Below the pieces are notes generated by a model. That model had not been told where the DNA came from. It was given only the letters and a program-made list of their open reading frames with translations, and made no database searches. The position numbers and the translations under genes are program-made. From PALSA-660 sp036508875 (GTDB lineage Bacteria; Actinomycetota; Coriobacteriia; Anaerosomatales; PALSA-660): a stretch of DNA of 64,000 nt. The stretch is taken from assembly GCA_036508875.1 (NCBI GenBank), contig DATCGP010000034.1:13316-77315 (forward strand), read 5' to 3'. Numbering within the stretch: the first letter of the stretch is position 1; each line of letters starts with the position of its first letter. Shown here one piece after another: positions 46,420-54,754 of this stretch.

Positions 46420-47304
46420 TCAGCGCAGCAGGCACGGTCCGTACCTCCCATCGGTGTGGCGTGCGATCACCCCTGAAGTCTCTAGCCGCGCAAGGGCGCC
46501 CATGGTGGAGGCCGCATCCAGGCCGAGTGCCTCGCCGATCTCGTCCGGCGTCATGGGATGGGCACGAAGCGCCTCCAGGAGCGGCTCGCCCGACGCGCTC
46601 CTGGACTGCCCCGCCAGCTGCCGGCCTGCGGCGAACGGTTCGATGAGCCCCGCGCTGCACAGCGCATCCCGGAGATCGTCGACGCAGGTGATCGGTGTAG
46701 CGCCCTGACGGATGAGGCGGTTGGTCCCTGCGCTGCCGGCGTACAGGATGCTCCCCGGGACAGCGAGGACGTCCCGTCCGGAGTCCAGCGCGCTGTCCGC
46801 CGTGGAGAAGGTCCCGCTCGGCAACGCAGCCTCGACCACGAGCACTGCGGCCGACAGGCCCGCGATGATGCGATTCCGGGCCGGGAACTGCCACGGCAAG
46901 GGCGTTGCACCCCAATCCAACTCGGAGACGACCGCGCCCTCCCCTGCTCGCAGGCGTGCGAGCGTGTCCGCGGAGCGGCGCGGGTAGTCGACGTCGGCGC
47001 CGCACCCGAGCACCGCGACCGATCGCCCGCCCGCCTCGAGAGCGGCGGACTGTGCTGCCAGGTCACAGCCGATGGCCGCGCCGGAGATGACGGTGACCCC
47101 GGACTCCGCGGCACAGCGCGCGAACATCCGGGCGCAGGTCGTGCCGTAGGGCGTGGCGCGCCGTGAGCCGATGATGGCGAGACCGGGAACGAGGGCCGCA
47201 GGGTCCCCCATCCCGAACAGTCGCGCCGGGGGCCTGACGGCCGTCTCCAACTGCGGTGGATATCCGGGGGCGCCGAGGTCCAGCGTGAAGCGTGAGGCGT
47301 TCAC
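46420..47304 (-). CDS. dprA: DNA-processing protein DprA
   Basis: A 294-residue protein that loads RecA on single-stranded DNA during natural transformation. The Rossmann-like core is seen in AIIGSRRATPYG, VISGAAIGCDLAAQSAAL, FPARNRIIAGLS and VLAVPGS; a winged helix ends the protein. It lacks the usual N-terminal SAM-like domain, and the SGxAxGID..AH motif is changed to SGAAIGCD..AQ. The GTG at 47304 overlaps the comM reading frame as GTGA. Confidence 0.9.
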   Translation of the reverse strand: MNASRFTLDLGAPGYPPQLETAVRPPARLFGMGDPAALVPGLAIIGSRRATPYGTTCARMFARCAAESGVTVISGAAIGCDLAAQSAALEAGGRSVAVLGCGADVDYPRRSADTLARLRAGEGAVVSELDWGATPLPWQFPARNRIIAGLSAAVLVVEAALPSGTFSTADSALDSGRDVLAVPGSILYAGSAGTNRLIRQGATPITCVDDLRDALCSAGLIEPFAAGRQLAGQSRSASGEPLLEALRAHPMTPDEIGEALGLDAASTMGALARLETSGVIARHTDGRYGPCLLR

Positions 47305-48775
47305 GAATTGCCCCGGTATCCGGAGGCCTCGAAAACATGCTCCCGAGTCACACGGTCCGCCGCAGCGAGATCGGCGATGGCGAGCGCCACGCGCAGCAGG
47401 CGCGTGATGCCGCGTCCGGAGAGGTGATGGAGTCTGGCGGCCTGCTCGACCGCCGCTCGCGCCGCCGGGTCGAGGCCGCAGCCACGCAGCAGGGCAGCGC
47501 CACTGAGGTCGCGGGGCAGGCCACGCTTGCGCGTACGCCCCCGAGCGTCGATCACGCGCGCCCGGACCGCAGCCGACCGCTCTTCGACCGAACCCGTCAG
47601 AAGCCGCGACGTGTCGGTGCGTCCGACGCGGAGCGTCATGTCGATCCGGTGTCCATGAGCGGACCGCCGACGCGCCCCACGTAGCGCTCCACGAGCGTCG
47701 GCGGGCAGGTGCACGTGCGTTCCGTGTCCCCGAGGTAGCCGCACGGGCAGGGGTTCATGGCGGCGACCAGCGCGAAACTCGCGGGGTAGCGCACCCGGCC
47801 CTCCGCGCGGACCAGCGTGAGGTAGCCGTCCTCGAGCGGCTGTCGCAAGGCCTGCAGCGCCGCGGGCGAGAACTCGGGCAGTTCGTCGAGGAACAGGACT
47901 CCATTGTGGGCCAGGGAGGCCTCCCCCGGCCTTGGCGGCGTCCCGCCGCCGACGAGCCCCGCCGTGGTGGCCGTATGGTGCGGCGCGCGGAAGGGCCTGA
48001 TGCCCGCCAGCACGCCGTTGAGGTCCAGCCCCGCGACGGAGTGCACGACCGCGGTCGTCAGGACCTCGGCGTCGTCCAGCGGAGGGAGTATCGACGGCAG
48101 GCGCCGTGCCAGCATCGTCTTCGCCGATCCCGGCGGTCCCACCAGCAACAGTCCGAGCCCACCGGCCGCCGCGATCTCAAGGGCCCTCTTGGCCAAGGAC
48201 TGTCCGTGCACCTCCGAGAAGTCGGGGACAGGGATGTCCGCCGGCGGCGCGGCCGCCATGCGAGCGGACGCCGGTGGGAGGCCCTGGCGCAGGACACCGA
48301 GCGATCCGAGCGGGTGCACCACGCATTCCTTGACCGTCTGGGCGGCCATGAGCGCGTCGACCGAAGCCAGCAGCGGCAACCCTCGCAGCGGCGCCGCGAT
48401 CGCGTGCGCCAACATCCCGGGGACCGAACGGACGCTGCCGTCGAGCCCGAGCTCACCCACGCTCACCGCCGCAAGGACGTCGCGAGGGACCTGCCCGGTG
48501 GCGGCAAGGACGCCCACGGCGATGGGCAGGTCGAACCCGGTCCCGTGTTTGCGCACAGGCGATGGCGCGAGGTTGACCGTCACCCGCGCGTTCGGGAAGT
48601 CGAAGCCGCTCGAGCGGAGAGCGGCGCGCACGCGGTCCCGTGCTTCGAGGACCGCGGTGTCGCCGAGGCCGACGATCGTGAAGGCCGGAAGCCCTGCCGA
48701 CACGTCCACCTGGACCTCGACGTCGATGGCGTCCACGCCGACGAGCGTGGACGACGGGACGGTCGCCTGCGTCAT
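47301..48775 (-). pseudogene. comM: ComM/YifB-type AAA+ ATPase (Mg-chelatase-like), frameshifted
   Basis: A ComM protein, a hexameric helicase that promotes branch migration during transformation. The first frame (48775 down to 47636) has an intact LonC-like N-terminal domain, Walker A GPPGSAKT, GVLFLDELPEF, and the cysteine loop CPCGYLGDTERTCTC; it then stops at VGGPLMD-TGST. The second frame resumes exactly there as RIDMTLRVGR and carries the C-terminal domain to the GTGA overlap with dprA. The shift lies at 47641-47656, where one base is missing or two are extra. The start overlaps yraN as ATGA. Confidence 0.85.
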
Positions 48776-49140
48776 GACGGCGAAGCGAACGCGGCCCGGT
48801 AGTGCCGCAACAATGCGCGATCCGGCGCGAGCACCTTGATCGCGACGACGTCGAATCTGACAGTGGTCTCCGCAGGTTCGCCGGTCTCACGAAGGTAGGC
48901 CTGCGCGAGTCGCGACACCCGTCGCTGCTTCGCAGCGGAGACCGCCTCCTCGGCCGTCCCGGCGCGCTCCGAGCGGCGGGTCTTCACCTCGACGAAGACG
49001 ATCTCGGCACCGTCACGCGCGACGATATCGATCTCCCCCGACTGGCAGCGCCAGTTCCGTGCCTCGACGACGAACCCGATGCGCTCGAGGTACGCGGCAG
49101 CGGCGTCCTCTCCCCTGCGTGCGGTCTCCGCCCTGTCCAT
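48772..49140 (-). CDS. yraN: YraN family protein (UPF0102)
   Basis: A 122-residue predicted nuclease of the restriction-endonuclease-like fold. The family pattern is clear: GEDAAAAYLERIGFVVEARNWR, then CQSGEIDIVARDGAEIVFVEVKTR with the D-x-n-E-x-K catalytic pattern, and the C-terminal RFDVVAI. Its cellular role is not established. It lies between rnhB and comM, which is the common neighbourhood, and overlaps comM by four bases. Confidence 0.93.
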   Translation of the reverse strand: MDRAETARRGEDAAAAYLERIGFVVEARNWRCQSGEIDIVARDGAEIVFVEVKTRRSERAGTAEEAVSAAKQRRVSRLAQAYLRETGEPAETTVRFDVVAIKVLAPDRALLRHYRAAFASPS

Positions 49141-49212
49141 ACGGCAACACCTCCGCGGACCAGCGTGCGGGACGGTGCTTGCCGTTTCAGTGACGCGGAA
49201 CCGACCGATGTC

Positions 49213-50019
49213 TTACGGGAAGAGCCGGTCCTGCGTCGCGCAGGGCGCGAATGACAGCCGGTGTAACGGCGACGGGCCCAGCTCTGCGATCGCCGCCATA
49301 TGCTCGGGGGTTCCGTAGCCGAAGTTGATGTCGAAGCCGTACCCGGGGCAGTCGGCCGCCAAGGCGACCATGAGCGCGTTGCGCTCCACCTTCGCGATGA
49401 CGGAAGCGGCCGCGATGCTCGCCTCGGACGAGTCACCCCTCACGACCGACGTGGTGGGGATACGCAGCGCACCCTTGTCGTTGCCGTCCACCAGGACGTG
49501 GTCGACGGACATGCCGAGACCCTCGAGTGCCAGCTCCCAGGCGCGCCGCGTGGCCTGCCTGATCCCCACGCGGTCGATGACGTCAGGGCCCACGTGCGCG
49601 ACCGAGAAGGCCAGGCATCGGGTGCGAACCTGGTCGGCTATGCGGACGCGAAGCTCCGGCAGCAGGCGCTTCGAGTCGTTGAGTCCCTCGATGCGGCACG
49701 CGGGATCGAGGACGACGGCGCAGGCCGTGACGGGCCCGGCCAGGCACCCGCAGCCGACCTCGTCGATCCCGGCCACCACCGGGAAGCCGAGACCGTGGAG
49801 CTCGACCTGCCGCGACATCAGCGCGTCGAGCCGCGCATCCTCGGCGCGTGTACGGTCGAGGCGCGCGGCCGCCGCAACGGCCAGCGCACGAACGCCTGCG
49901 CGGGGGTCCTTGGAGAACCTGCGTATGAGCCCGGCCAGGCCCTCGGGAGGGCACGCAGCGAGCATCGCTCGGGCTTCCGTGACTGTCGTGGGAGGGCTGG
50001 GCATCGTCGCGAGAGTCAC
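49213..50019 (-). CDS. rnhB: Ribonuclease HII
   Basis: A 268-residue enzyme that nicks at ribonucleotides in DNA and removes RNA from hybrids. D86-E87 in AGIDEVG and D115 in NDSKRL are three of the four metal ligands; the fourth is likely in HVLVDGN. An N-terminal helical extension of about 75 residues matches the Bacillus-type enzyme. The GRG motif that normally follows the DE pair reads GCG here (residues 89-91). The start is a GTG at 50019. Confidence 0.93.
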   Translation of the reverse strand: MTLATMPSPPTTVTEARAMLAACPPEGLAGLIRRFSKDPRAGVRALAVAAAARLDRTRAEDARLDALMSRQVELHGLGFPVVAGIDEVGCGCLAGPVTACAVVLDPACRIEGLNDSKRLLPELRVRIADQVRTRCLAFSVAHVGPDVIDRVGIRQATRRAWELALEGLGMSVDHVLVDGNDKGALRIPTTSVVRGDSSEASIAAASVIAKVERNALMVALAADCPGYGFDINFGYGTPEHMAAIAELGPSPLHRLSFAPCATQDRLFP

Positions 50020-50061
50020 CGCCTCAGGGTGGGCCGGTCACACGTACAGTCCGCATACTAC

Positions 50062-50097
50062 GTCGCGCTCCCCACCTGGAGTGGCAGGGAGCGCGAC
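50062..50097 (-). terminator. Terminator-like hairpin after rplS
   Basis: GTCGCGCTCCC and GGGAGCGCGAC form a perfect 11-bp stem, and CCAC/GTGG inside can extend it. It lies 31 bases after the rplS stop. No U-tract follows on the minus strand. It most likely ends the rplS transcript before rnhB. Confidence 0.65.
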
Positions 50098-50127
50098 GAG
50101 CGACATGCGAGGGGACGAGCGGCGTGC

Positions 50128-50472
50128 CTAGAAGCGCTTCTCCTTGAGACGGGCCTGCTTGCCCACCTTGTCGCGGAGGAAGTACAGCTTGGCGCGACGG
50201 ACCTTGCCGCGGCTCACGATCTCGACCTTCTCGATCTTGGGCGAGTGCACCGGGAACATGCGCTCGACGCCGATGGCGAAGGAGATCTTACGGACAGTGA
50301 ACGTCTCGCGCGCTCCGGCGCCGTGACGGCGGATGACGACACCCTGGAAGACTTGGATGCGCTCGCGCGTACCTTCGATGATGCGGTAGTGCACCTTGAC
50401 GGTGTCACCGACCTGGAAAGCGGACATGTCCTCGCGCAGCTGCTGCGCCTCGAGTGCCTTGATCTGGTCCAT
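50128..50472 (-). CDS. rplS: 50S ribosomal protein L19
   Basis: A 114-residue L19 at the subunit interface. FQVGDTVKVHYRIIEGTRERIQ, VIRRHGAGARETFTVRKIS, GVERMFPVHSPKIEKVEIV and the basic end YFLRDKVGKQARLKEKRF are all typical. It has its own promoter (TTGCCC-17-TATACT) about 75 bases upstream and a strong hairpin downstream, so it can be expressed as a single-gene unit as well as from the trmD operon. Confidence 0.98.
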   Translation of the reverse strand: MDQIKALEAQQLREDMSAFQVGDTVKVHYRIIEGTRERIQVFQGVVIRRHGAGARETFTVRKISFAIGVERMFPVHSPKIEKVEIVSRGKVRRAKLYFLRDKVGKQARLKEKRF

Positions 50473-50543
50473 TTGTTCCCGGTCCCTGTCTGCTCATCTG
50501 ATACGGCGCCGCGTGGGCACCGGCGGTTTCGACACGAGTCGAT

Positions 50544-50572
50544 AGTATAGCGGCGCACTCCAGCAGGGGCAA
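50544..50572 (-). promoter_or_regulatory. rplS promoter (sigma-70 type)
   Basis: Minus strand TTGCCC (50567-50572), spacer of exactly 17 bases, TATACT (50544-50549). It lies in the 140-base gap between the signal peptidase gene and rplS, about 70 bases before the start codon. Confidence 0.75.
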
Positions 50573-50612
50573 CGCCCGTTCTTGGCGTCCCCGCCCGCCG
50601 CAGCCTCAGGCC

Positions 50613-51212
50613 CTACTTCAGGACCCCGAACCTGCTCAGCGGCCAATACGTGAAGAACGCTTGGCCGTGGACCGCGGAATCGGCCACCGGGCCGAAGTAC
50701 CGGCTGTCCTGACTCGAGGTGCGGTTATCGCCCATCAGCCAGATGTAGCCTGGCGGCACGTCCACCGGGAACTGGATCCGGCTGTTCGCCAGCTTCTCGC
50801 TCGGCTGGCCGTAGGTGTAGTACTCGTCGAGTGCGACGCCGTCGACAAGGACCTTGCCGCCCTTGAGGTCGACGGTCTGGCCGCCGACTGCGATGACGCG
50901 CTTGATGAGCGTCTCCTCGCCCGGCTCGGGCATCGGGTTGTCGAAGACCACGATGTCTCCCGCCTGAGGCGTACGGAAACGGTAGATGAACTTGTTGGCG
51001 AGCACCTGGTCGCTCAGCTGGATCGTGGGAAGCATCGATCCGGTCGGGATCACGTACGGCTGGATCACCCAGGTGCGCACCGCCTGCGCGACGAGGAACG
51101 CGACCGCGATCGTGAGCATGAACTCGATGATCTGACGGGTGAGCGAGCTCTTCTTGGGCTGGGGCTTCGCCGGAGCGTTGACGACCTCGGGCGTTGCTGG
51201 GGTGTCTGTCAC
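50613..51212 (-). CDS. lepB: Signal peptidase I (first copy)
   Basis: A 199-residue membrane protease that removes signal peptides from exported proteins. One N-terminal membrane helix (about 26-45) precedes the catalytic S58 in PTGSMLPT and the general base K103 in LIKRVIAVGG; MGDNRTSSQDSRYFGPV is the late conserved box. The GTG at 51212 overlaps the trmD stop as GTGA. A second, more divergent copy lies at 54755-55387. Confidence 0.95.
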   Translation of the reverse strand: MTDTPATPEVVNAPAKPQPKKSSLTRQIIEFMLTIAVAFLVAQAVRTWVIQPYVIPTGSMLPTIQLSDQVLANKFIYRFRTPQAGDIVVFDNPMPEPGEETLIKRVIAVGGQTVDLKGGKVLVDGVALDEYYTYGQPSEKLANSRIQFPVDVPPGYIWLMGDNRTSSQDSRYFGPVADSAVHGQAFFTYWPLSRFGVLK

Positions 51213-51961
51213 TCGTCCTCCGTGTCGGTTCCAAGCGCCGCACGTGCCGCGGCGCGCATCTCTGCGGTCATGTCGTCCCACGCAGCGGCCAGAAGGTCAG
51301 GCCTGCGGACGGCTGTGCGCTCGGCCGCCTGGGCCTGACGCCACCGCTCGATGCGCGCGTGGTCGCCCGAGCGCAGCACCTCGGGGACATCCATCCCGCG
51401 ATACTCGGCCGGGCGTGTGTAGTGAGGATACTCGAGAAGGCCGGTGGTGAACGAATCCTCGCAGGCGGACTGGTCGTCTCCGAGCACTCCGGGGAGCAGG
51501 CGCGTGACCGCGTCGGTGATTACCATGGCGGGCAACTCCCCGCCCGTGAGGACGTAGTCGCCGATCGAGACCTCGAGGTCCGCAGCGGAGCGGATCCGCT
51601 CATCGAACCCCTCGTACCGGCCACAGACGATGATCAGGCGATCGAGTTCCGCAAGGCGCTCCGCGCGCGACTGCGTGAAGCGCTCGCCTTGCGGAGTCAC
51701 GAGGATGACGAGAGCCTGTCGCGCATCGAGCGCATGGACCGCGTCGATCGCCGCGAAGACCGGCTCGGGGCGCAACACCATGCCCGCGCCGCCGCCGTAG
51801 GGCGAGTCGTCGACCTGACGGTGCACGCCAAGAAGCGCCCAGTCGCGCAGGTCGTGCGTGTGGAACTCCAGCACGCCGCGTTCCTGTGCGATGCCGAGCA
51901 TCGAGGCGCCGACGATCCCGGCGAAGGAATCGGGGAAGAGCGTGATGACGTCGATGCGCAT
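51209..51961 (-). CDS. trmD: tRNA (guanine(37)-N1)-methyltransferase
   Basis: A 250-residue SPOUT methyltransferase that makes m1G37 and prevents frameshifting. MRIDVITLFPDSF at the start, DDSPYGGGAGMVLRPEPVF, LIIVCGRYEGFDERI and the knot segment SIGDYVLTGGELPAMV are all present. The ATG at 51961 directly abuts the rimM stop, and its stop overlaps lepB by four bases. Confidence 0.97.
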   Translation of the reverse strand: MRIDVITLFPDSFAGIVGASMLGIAQERGVLEFHTHDLRDWALLGVHRQVDDSPYGGGAGMVLRPEPVFAAIDAVHALDARQALVILVTPQGERFTQSRAERLAELDRLIIVCGRYEGFDERIRSAADLEVSIGDYVLTGGELPAMVITDAVTRLLPGVLGDDQSACEDSFTTGLLEYPHYTRPAEYRGMDVPEVLRSGDHARIERWRQAQAAERTAVRRPDLLAAAWDDMTAEMRAAARAALGTDTEDE

Positions 51962-52474
51962 CTAGCGTCCTTCCTCGATCAGGCCGGGCAGCAGTGTGAC
52001 CCTGGCCGTCATGGCGTCTTCATCGATCTCGTGCACAACGTCCTCGATGACCGGGATGAGCACCTCGCCGAACGCGCCGTCCACAATCCAGACGTCGTTC
52101 GCGCCGGTGATGATCACGTCGTTCACCGTCCCGATCAGGCCGCGCTCGTCGTCGAATACCGACAGTCCGACCGGGTCGAACTCCTCCTCGTACTCGGGGA
52201 CGTCCTGCGCTCGCACCAGGACGTTGCATCCGCGCAGCGTGTCCGCCGTGGAGATGTCGGTCACGCCGTCGAAGGAGAAGAGCGGCCCCTTGGGCCCTGG
52301 CCGCACGCTCACGATGCGCGAGGTGCGCAGCGTGTGGGGCGGGGGCGTGAACCACACGCCTATGCCCTCAAGGCGGTCGAAAGGGAGATCGCCGGCCAGC
52401 TTGACCGAGACCTCCCCGTTCAGTCCGTGTGTCTTTGCGACACGCCCGAGCTCGACGAACGCTTCCGCGTCCAT
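51962..52474 (-). CDS. rimM: Ribosome maturation factor RimM
   Basis: A 170-residue 30S assembly factor that binds S19. The N-terminal domain opens with VELGRVAKTHGLNGEVSVK, and the PRC-barrel C-terminal domain has GLIGTVNDVIITGANDVW and VLIPVIEDVVHEID. I chose ATG 52474, where the similarity begins; the frame is open 53 codons further, but that stretch is khpA and rpsP sequence read out of frame. It is 10 bases after khpA and abuts trmD. Confidence 0.95.
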   Translation of the reverse strand: MDAEAFVELGRVAKTHGLNGEVSVKLAGDLPFDRLEGIGVWFTPPPHTLRTSRIVSVRPGPKGPLFSFDGVTDISTADTLRGCNVLVRAQDVPEYEEEFDPVGLSVFDDERGLIGTVNDVIITGANDVWIVDGAFGEVLIPVIEDVVHEIDEDAMTARVTLLPGLIEEGR

Positions 52475-52484
52475 AACTGGCCGG

Positions 52485-52733
52485 CTACCCCAGTATCTCG
52501 AGGTCGACGTGCCTGTCGTCCGCCGAGCCTGCCGCGCGCAGCAGGGTACGGAGCGCCTTGATGATGCGCCCGGAACGGCCGATGACCTTGCCCACGTCAT
52601 CCGGCGCGACGGTGACCTCGAACAGCTCGCCACCGGTGGTCTCGGTGCGGGTGATCGAGACCGCGTCGGGATCGTCCACGAGAGCGCGGATCAGGTAGCC
52701 GAGCAGCGTCGCGGTGTCCGCAGCCATCGTCAC
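52485..52733 (-). CDS. khpA: KH domain RNA-binding protein KhpA
   Basis: An 82-residue protein made of one KH domain with the loop GKVIGRSGRIIKALRTLL. In Gram-positives KhpA pairs with KhpB (Jag) and binds many RNAs, affecting cell division. The GTG at 52733 overlaps the rpsP stop as GTGA; an internal ATG two codons later is an alternative. The rpsP-khpA-rimM-trmD order is typical. Confidence 0.92.
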   Translation of the reverse strand: MTMAADTATLLGYLIRALVDDPDAVSITRTETTGGELFEVTVAPDDVGKVIGRSGRIIKALRTLLRAAGSADDRHVDLEILG

Positions 52734-53245
52734 TCGGCGTCAGACTCGGCGGCGACGGGCTCCTCGGCGGCGACTTCTTCGGCGGGAGCCTCCTCGGCGA
52801 CGGGCGCCTCTTCGGCGACAGCCTCAGCAGCGGGCTCCTCGACGACAGCCTCAGCAGCAGCGGCCTTGGCGGCGGCAGCCTCCTCGGCGGCCTTGGCCTT
52901 GGCATCAGCGGAGGCCTTCTTCGCTTCTTCGGCGGCCTTGACCTCGGCGGCAGCCTTGGCGACGACCTTCTTGGACGGGCGTGCCTCGACGGCCACCACG
53001 GTCTTCTCGCCACGAACGATGGCGATCAACTTGCCGGCGGCTTCCGTGGGCTGGGCGCCCTTCGCGATCCAGGCGTCGACCTTTGCAAGGTCCAGCTCGA
53101 CGAACGAGGGCTGAGTGCGAGGGTTGTACCGGCCGAGGATCTCGAGGAAACGGCCGTCGCGCGGTGCACGGCCGTCGGCTGCGATAACGCGGTAGAACGG
53201 CGCCTTCTTGGCGCCAGCGCGCGCCAGACGGATCTTGACTGCCAA
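52730..53245 (-). CDS. rpsP: 30S ribosomal protein S16 with long acidic tail
   Basis: A 171-residue S16. The core (1-84) has KIRLARAGAKKAPFYRVIAAD and GRFLEILGRYNPRTQP; S16 is usually 80-100 residues. The second half (85-171) is a low-complexity Ala/Glu/Val/Lys segment that becomes strongly acidic. The start is the rare codon TTG at 53245, supported by GGAGGT eight bases upstream. A promoter-like site lies about 85 bases upstream. Confidence 0.95.
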   Translation of the reverse strand: MAVKIRLARAGAKKAPFYRVIAADGRAPRDGRFLEILGRYNPRTQPSFVELDLAKVDAWIAKGAQPTEAAGKLIAIVRGEKTVVAVEARPSKKVVAKAAAEVKAAEEAKKASADAKAKAAEEAAAAKAAAAEAVVEEPAAEAVAEEAPVAEEAPAEEVAAEEPVAAESDAE

Positions 53246-53327
53246 GAACCTTCACCTCCGAGTGAGAGCGAGCCCGTCTTGTCCGGGCGTCGCGGATACA
53301 TACCGACTCTTCGCAAAGCGACTGCTC

Positions 53328-53356
53328 ATGATAGGGCATGCCCGGTCCCGTGTGAA
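53328..53356 (-). promoter_or_regulatory. rpsP promoter (sigma-70 type)
   Basis: Minus strand TTCACA (53351-53356), spacer of exactly 17 bases, TATCAT (53328-53333), each hexamer one mismatch from consensus. It lies in the 142-base gap after ffh, so the ribosomal/tRNA operon can be transcribed independently of ffh. Confidence 0.65.
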
Positions 53357-53387
53357 GTTCGGGCTCATCACGGATCGGGTCCAAAGG

Positions 53388-54725
53388 TTAGAACGGCATC
53401 TGCGGCATGCCGCGGCGGCCACCCTTGGTCTTGCCCATCTGCTTCATCATCTTCTTCATCTGCGCGAACTGGTCCAGCAGGCGGTTGACCTCCTGAACGC
53501 TCGTCCCGGAACCGACCGCGATGCGCACGCGACGGTGACCGTTGATGACCACCGGCTTGCGACGCTCCTGCGCGGTCATCGACTGGATGATCGCCTGCGT
53601 GCGGTCGAGAGCCTTCTCGTCGACTTGGGCGTCCGCCAGCTGCGCGCGCTGCTGCGCCCCGATGCCCGGGATCATCCCGAGAACGTCCTTGAGCGACCCC
53701 ATCTTGCGGACCTGCTGCAGCTGCTGGAGGAAGTCATCGAGCGTCAGCTCGGACGACATCAGCTTCTTCTCGAGGGCGGCCGCGTCCTCCGCCGCGACCG
53801 TCTCCTGCGCCTTCTCGATGAGCGAGACGAAGTCGCCCATGCCGAGGATGCGCTGTGCCATGCGGTCGGGGTGGAACGGCTCGAGAGCGTCGAGCTTCTC
53901 CCCCACGCCGACGAACTTGATCGACTTGCCGGTGACCGCGCGGACTGAAAGCGCCGCGCCGCCGCGTGCGTCGCCGTCGAGCTTCGTGACGATGACCCCG
54001 TCGAAGTCGACCCGCTCGGCGAAGGCGGTTGCGGCGGTGACTGCGTCCTGGCCGGTCATGGCGTCGATCACCATGAGGACCTGGTCGGGGCGCACCGCGT
54101 CACGGATGCGCGCGGCCTCGTCCATCATTGCCTCGTCCACATGCAGACGGCCGGCCGTGTCCACGATGACGGTGTCGCGCATGTCCTGCACTGCGGCCTT
54201 CACTCCGGCCTTGGCGATGTCGACCGGGTCGGCTCCCTCGGCGCCGCGGTATACGGGCACGCCGAGCTCGCGGCCGAGCGACTCGAGCTGGTCGATCGCG
54301 GCCGGGCGATAGACGTCGCACGCGACCATGAGCGGCCGTCGCCCCTGCTTGCGCAGCAGGTTGGCCAGCTTGGCGGCCGCGGTCGTCTTGCCGGAGCCCT
54401 GTAGGCCCACGAGCATGATGACGTTCGGGATGCGGCCCGAGAACGCGAGCTTGCTCTCGCCGGTGCCCATCAGCGAGGTCAGCTCGTCGAGAACGATCTT
54501 GATCACCGTCTGACCGGGCGTAAGCGAGCGCATGACGTCCGCGCCGAGCGAGCGCTCGCGAACTCGGGCGACGAAGTCCTTGACGACGATGAAGTTGACG
54601 TCGGCCTCCAGCAGGGCAATGCGCACCTCGCGCATTGCGGCGTCGATATCCGCCTCGGACAGGCGGCCCTTGCCGGTCAGCTTGGAGAAGACGTCCTGGA
54701 GACGCTGTGAGAGGTTCTCGAACAC
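53388..54725 (-). CDS. ffh: Signal recognition particle protein Ffh
   Basis: A 445-residue SRP54-type GTPase that delivers nascent membrane proteins to FtsY. The N domain (MFENLSQRLQDVFSKLTG) precedes the G domain with GLQGSGKTTAAAKLA, DVYRPAA, DTAGRLHVDE and TKLDGDARGGAALS. The methionine-rich M domain closes with MKKMMKQMGKTKGG and MPQMPF. Its receptor FtsY is encoded two genes upstream. Confidence 0.98.
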   Translation of the reverse strand: MFENLSQRLQDVFSKLTGKGRLSEADIDAAMREVRIALLEADVNFIVVKDFVARVRERSLGADVMRSLTPGQTVIKIVLDELTSLMGTGESKLAFSGRIPNVIMLVGLQGSGKTTAAAKLANLLRKQGRRPLMVACDVYRPAAIDQLESLGRELGVPVYRGAEGADPVDIAKAGVKAAVQDMRDTVIVDTAGRLHVDEAMMDEAARIRDAVRPDQVLMVIDAMTGQDAVTAATAFAERVDFDGVIVTKLDGDARGGAALSVRAVTGKSIKFVGVGEKLDALEPFHPDRMAQRILGMGDFVSLIEKAQETVAAEDAAALEKKLMSSELTLDDFLQQLQQVRKMGSLKDVLGMIPGIGAQQRAQLADAQVDEKALDRTQAIIQSMTAQERRKPVVINGHRRVRIAVGSGTSVQEVNRLLDQFAQMKKMMKQMGKTKGGRRGMPQMPF

Positions 54726-54754
54726 GCGAACGGTCCTTCCTTGGGTCAGGGCGG

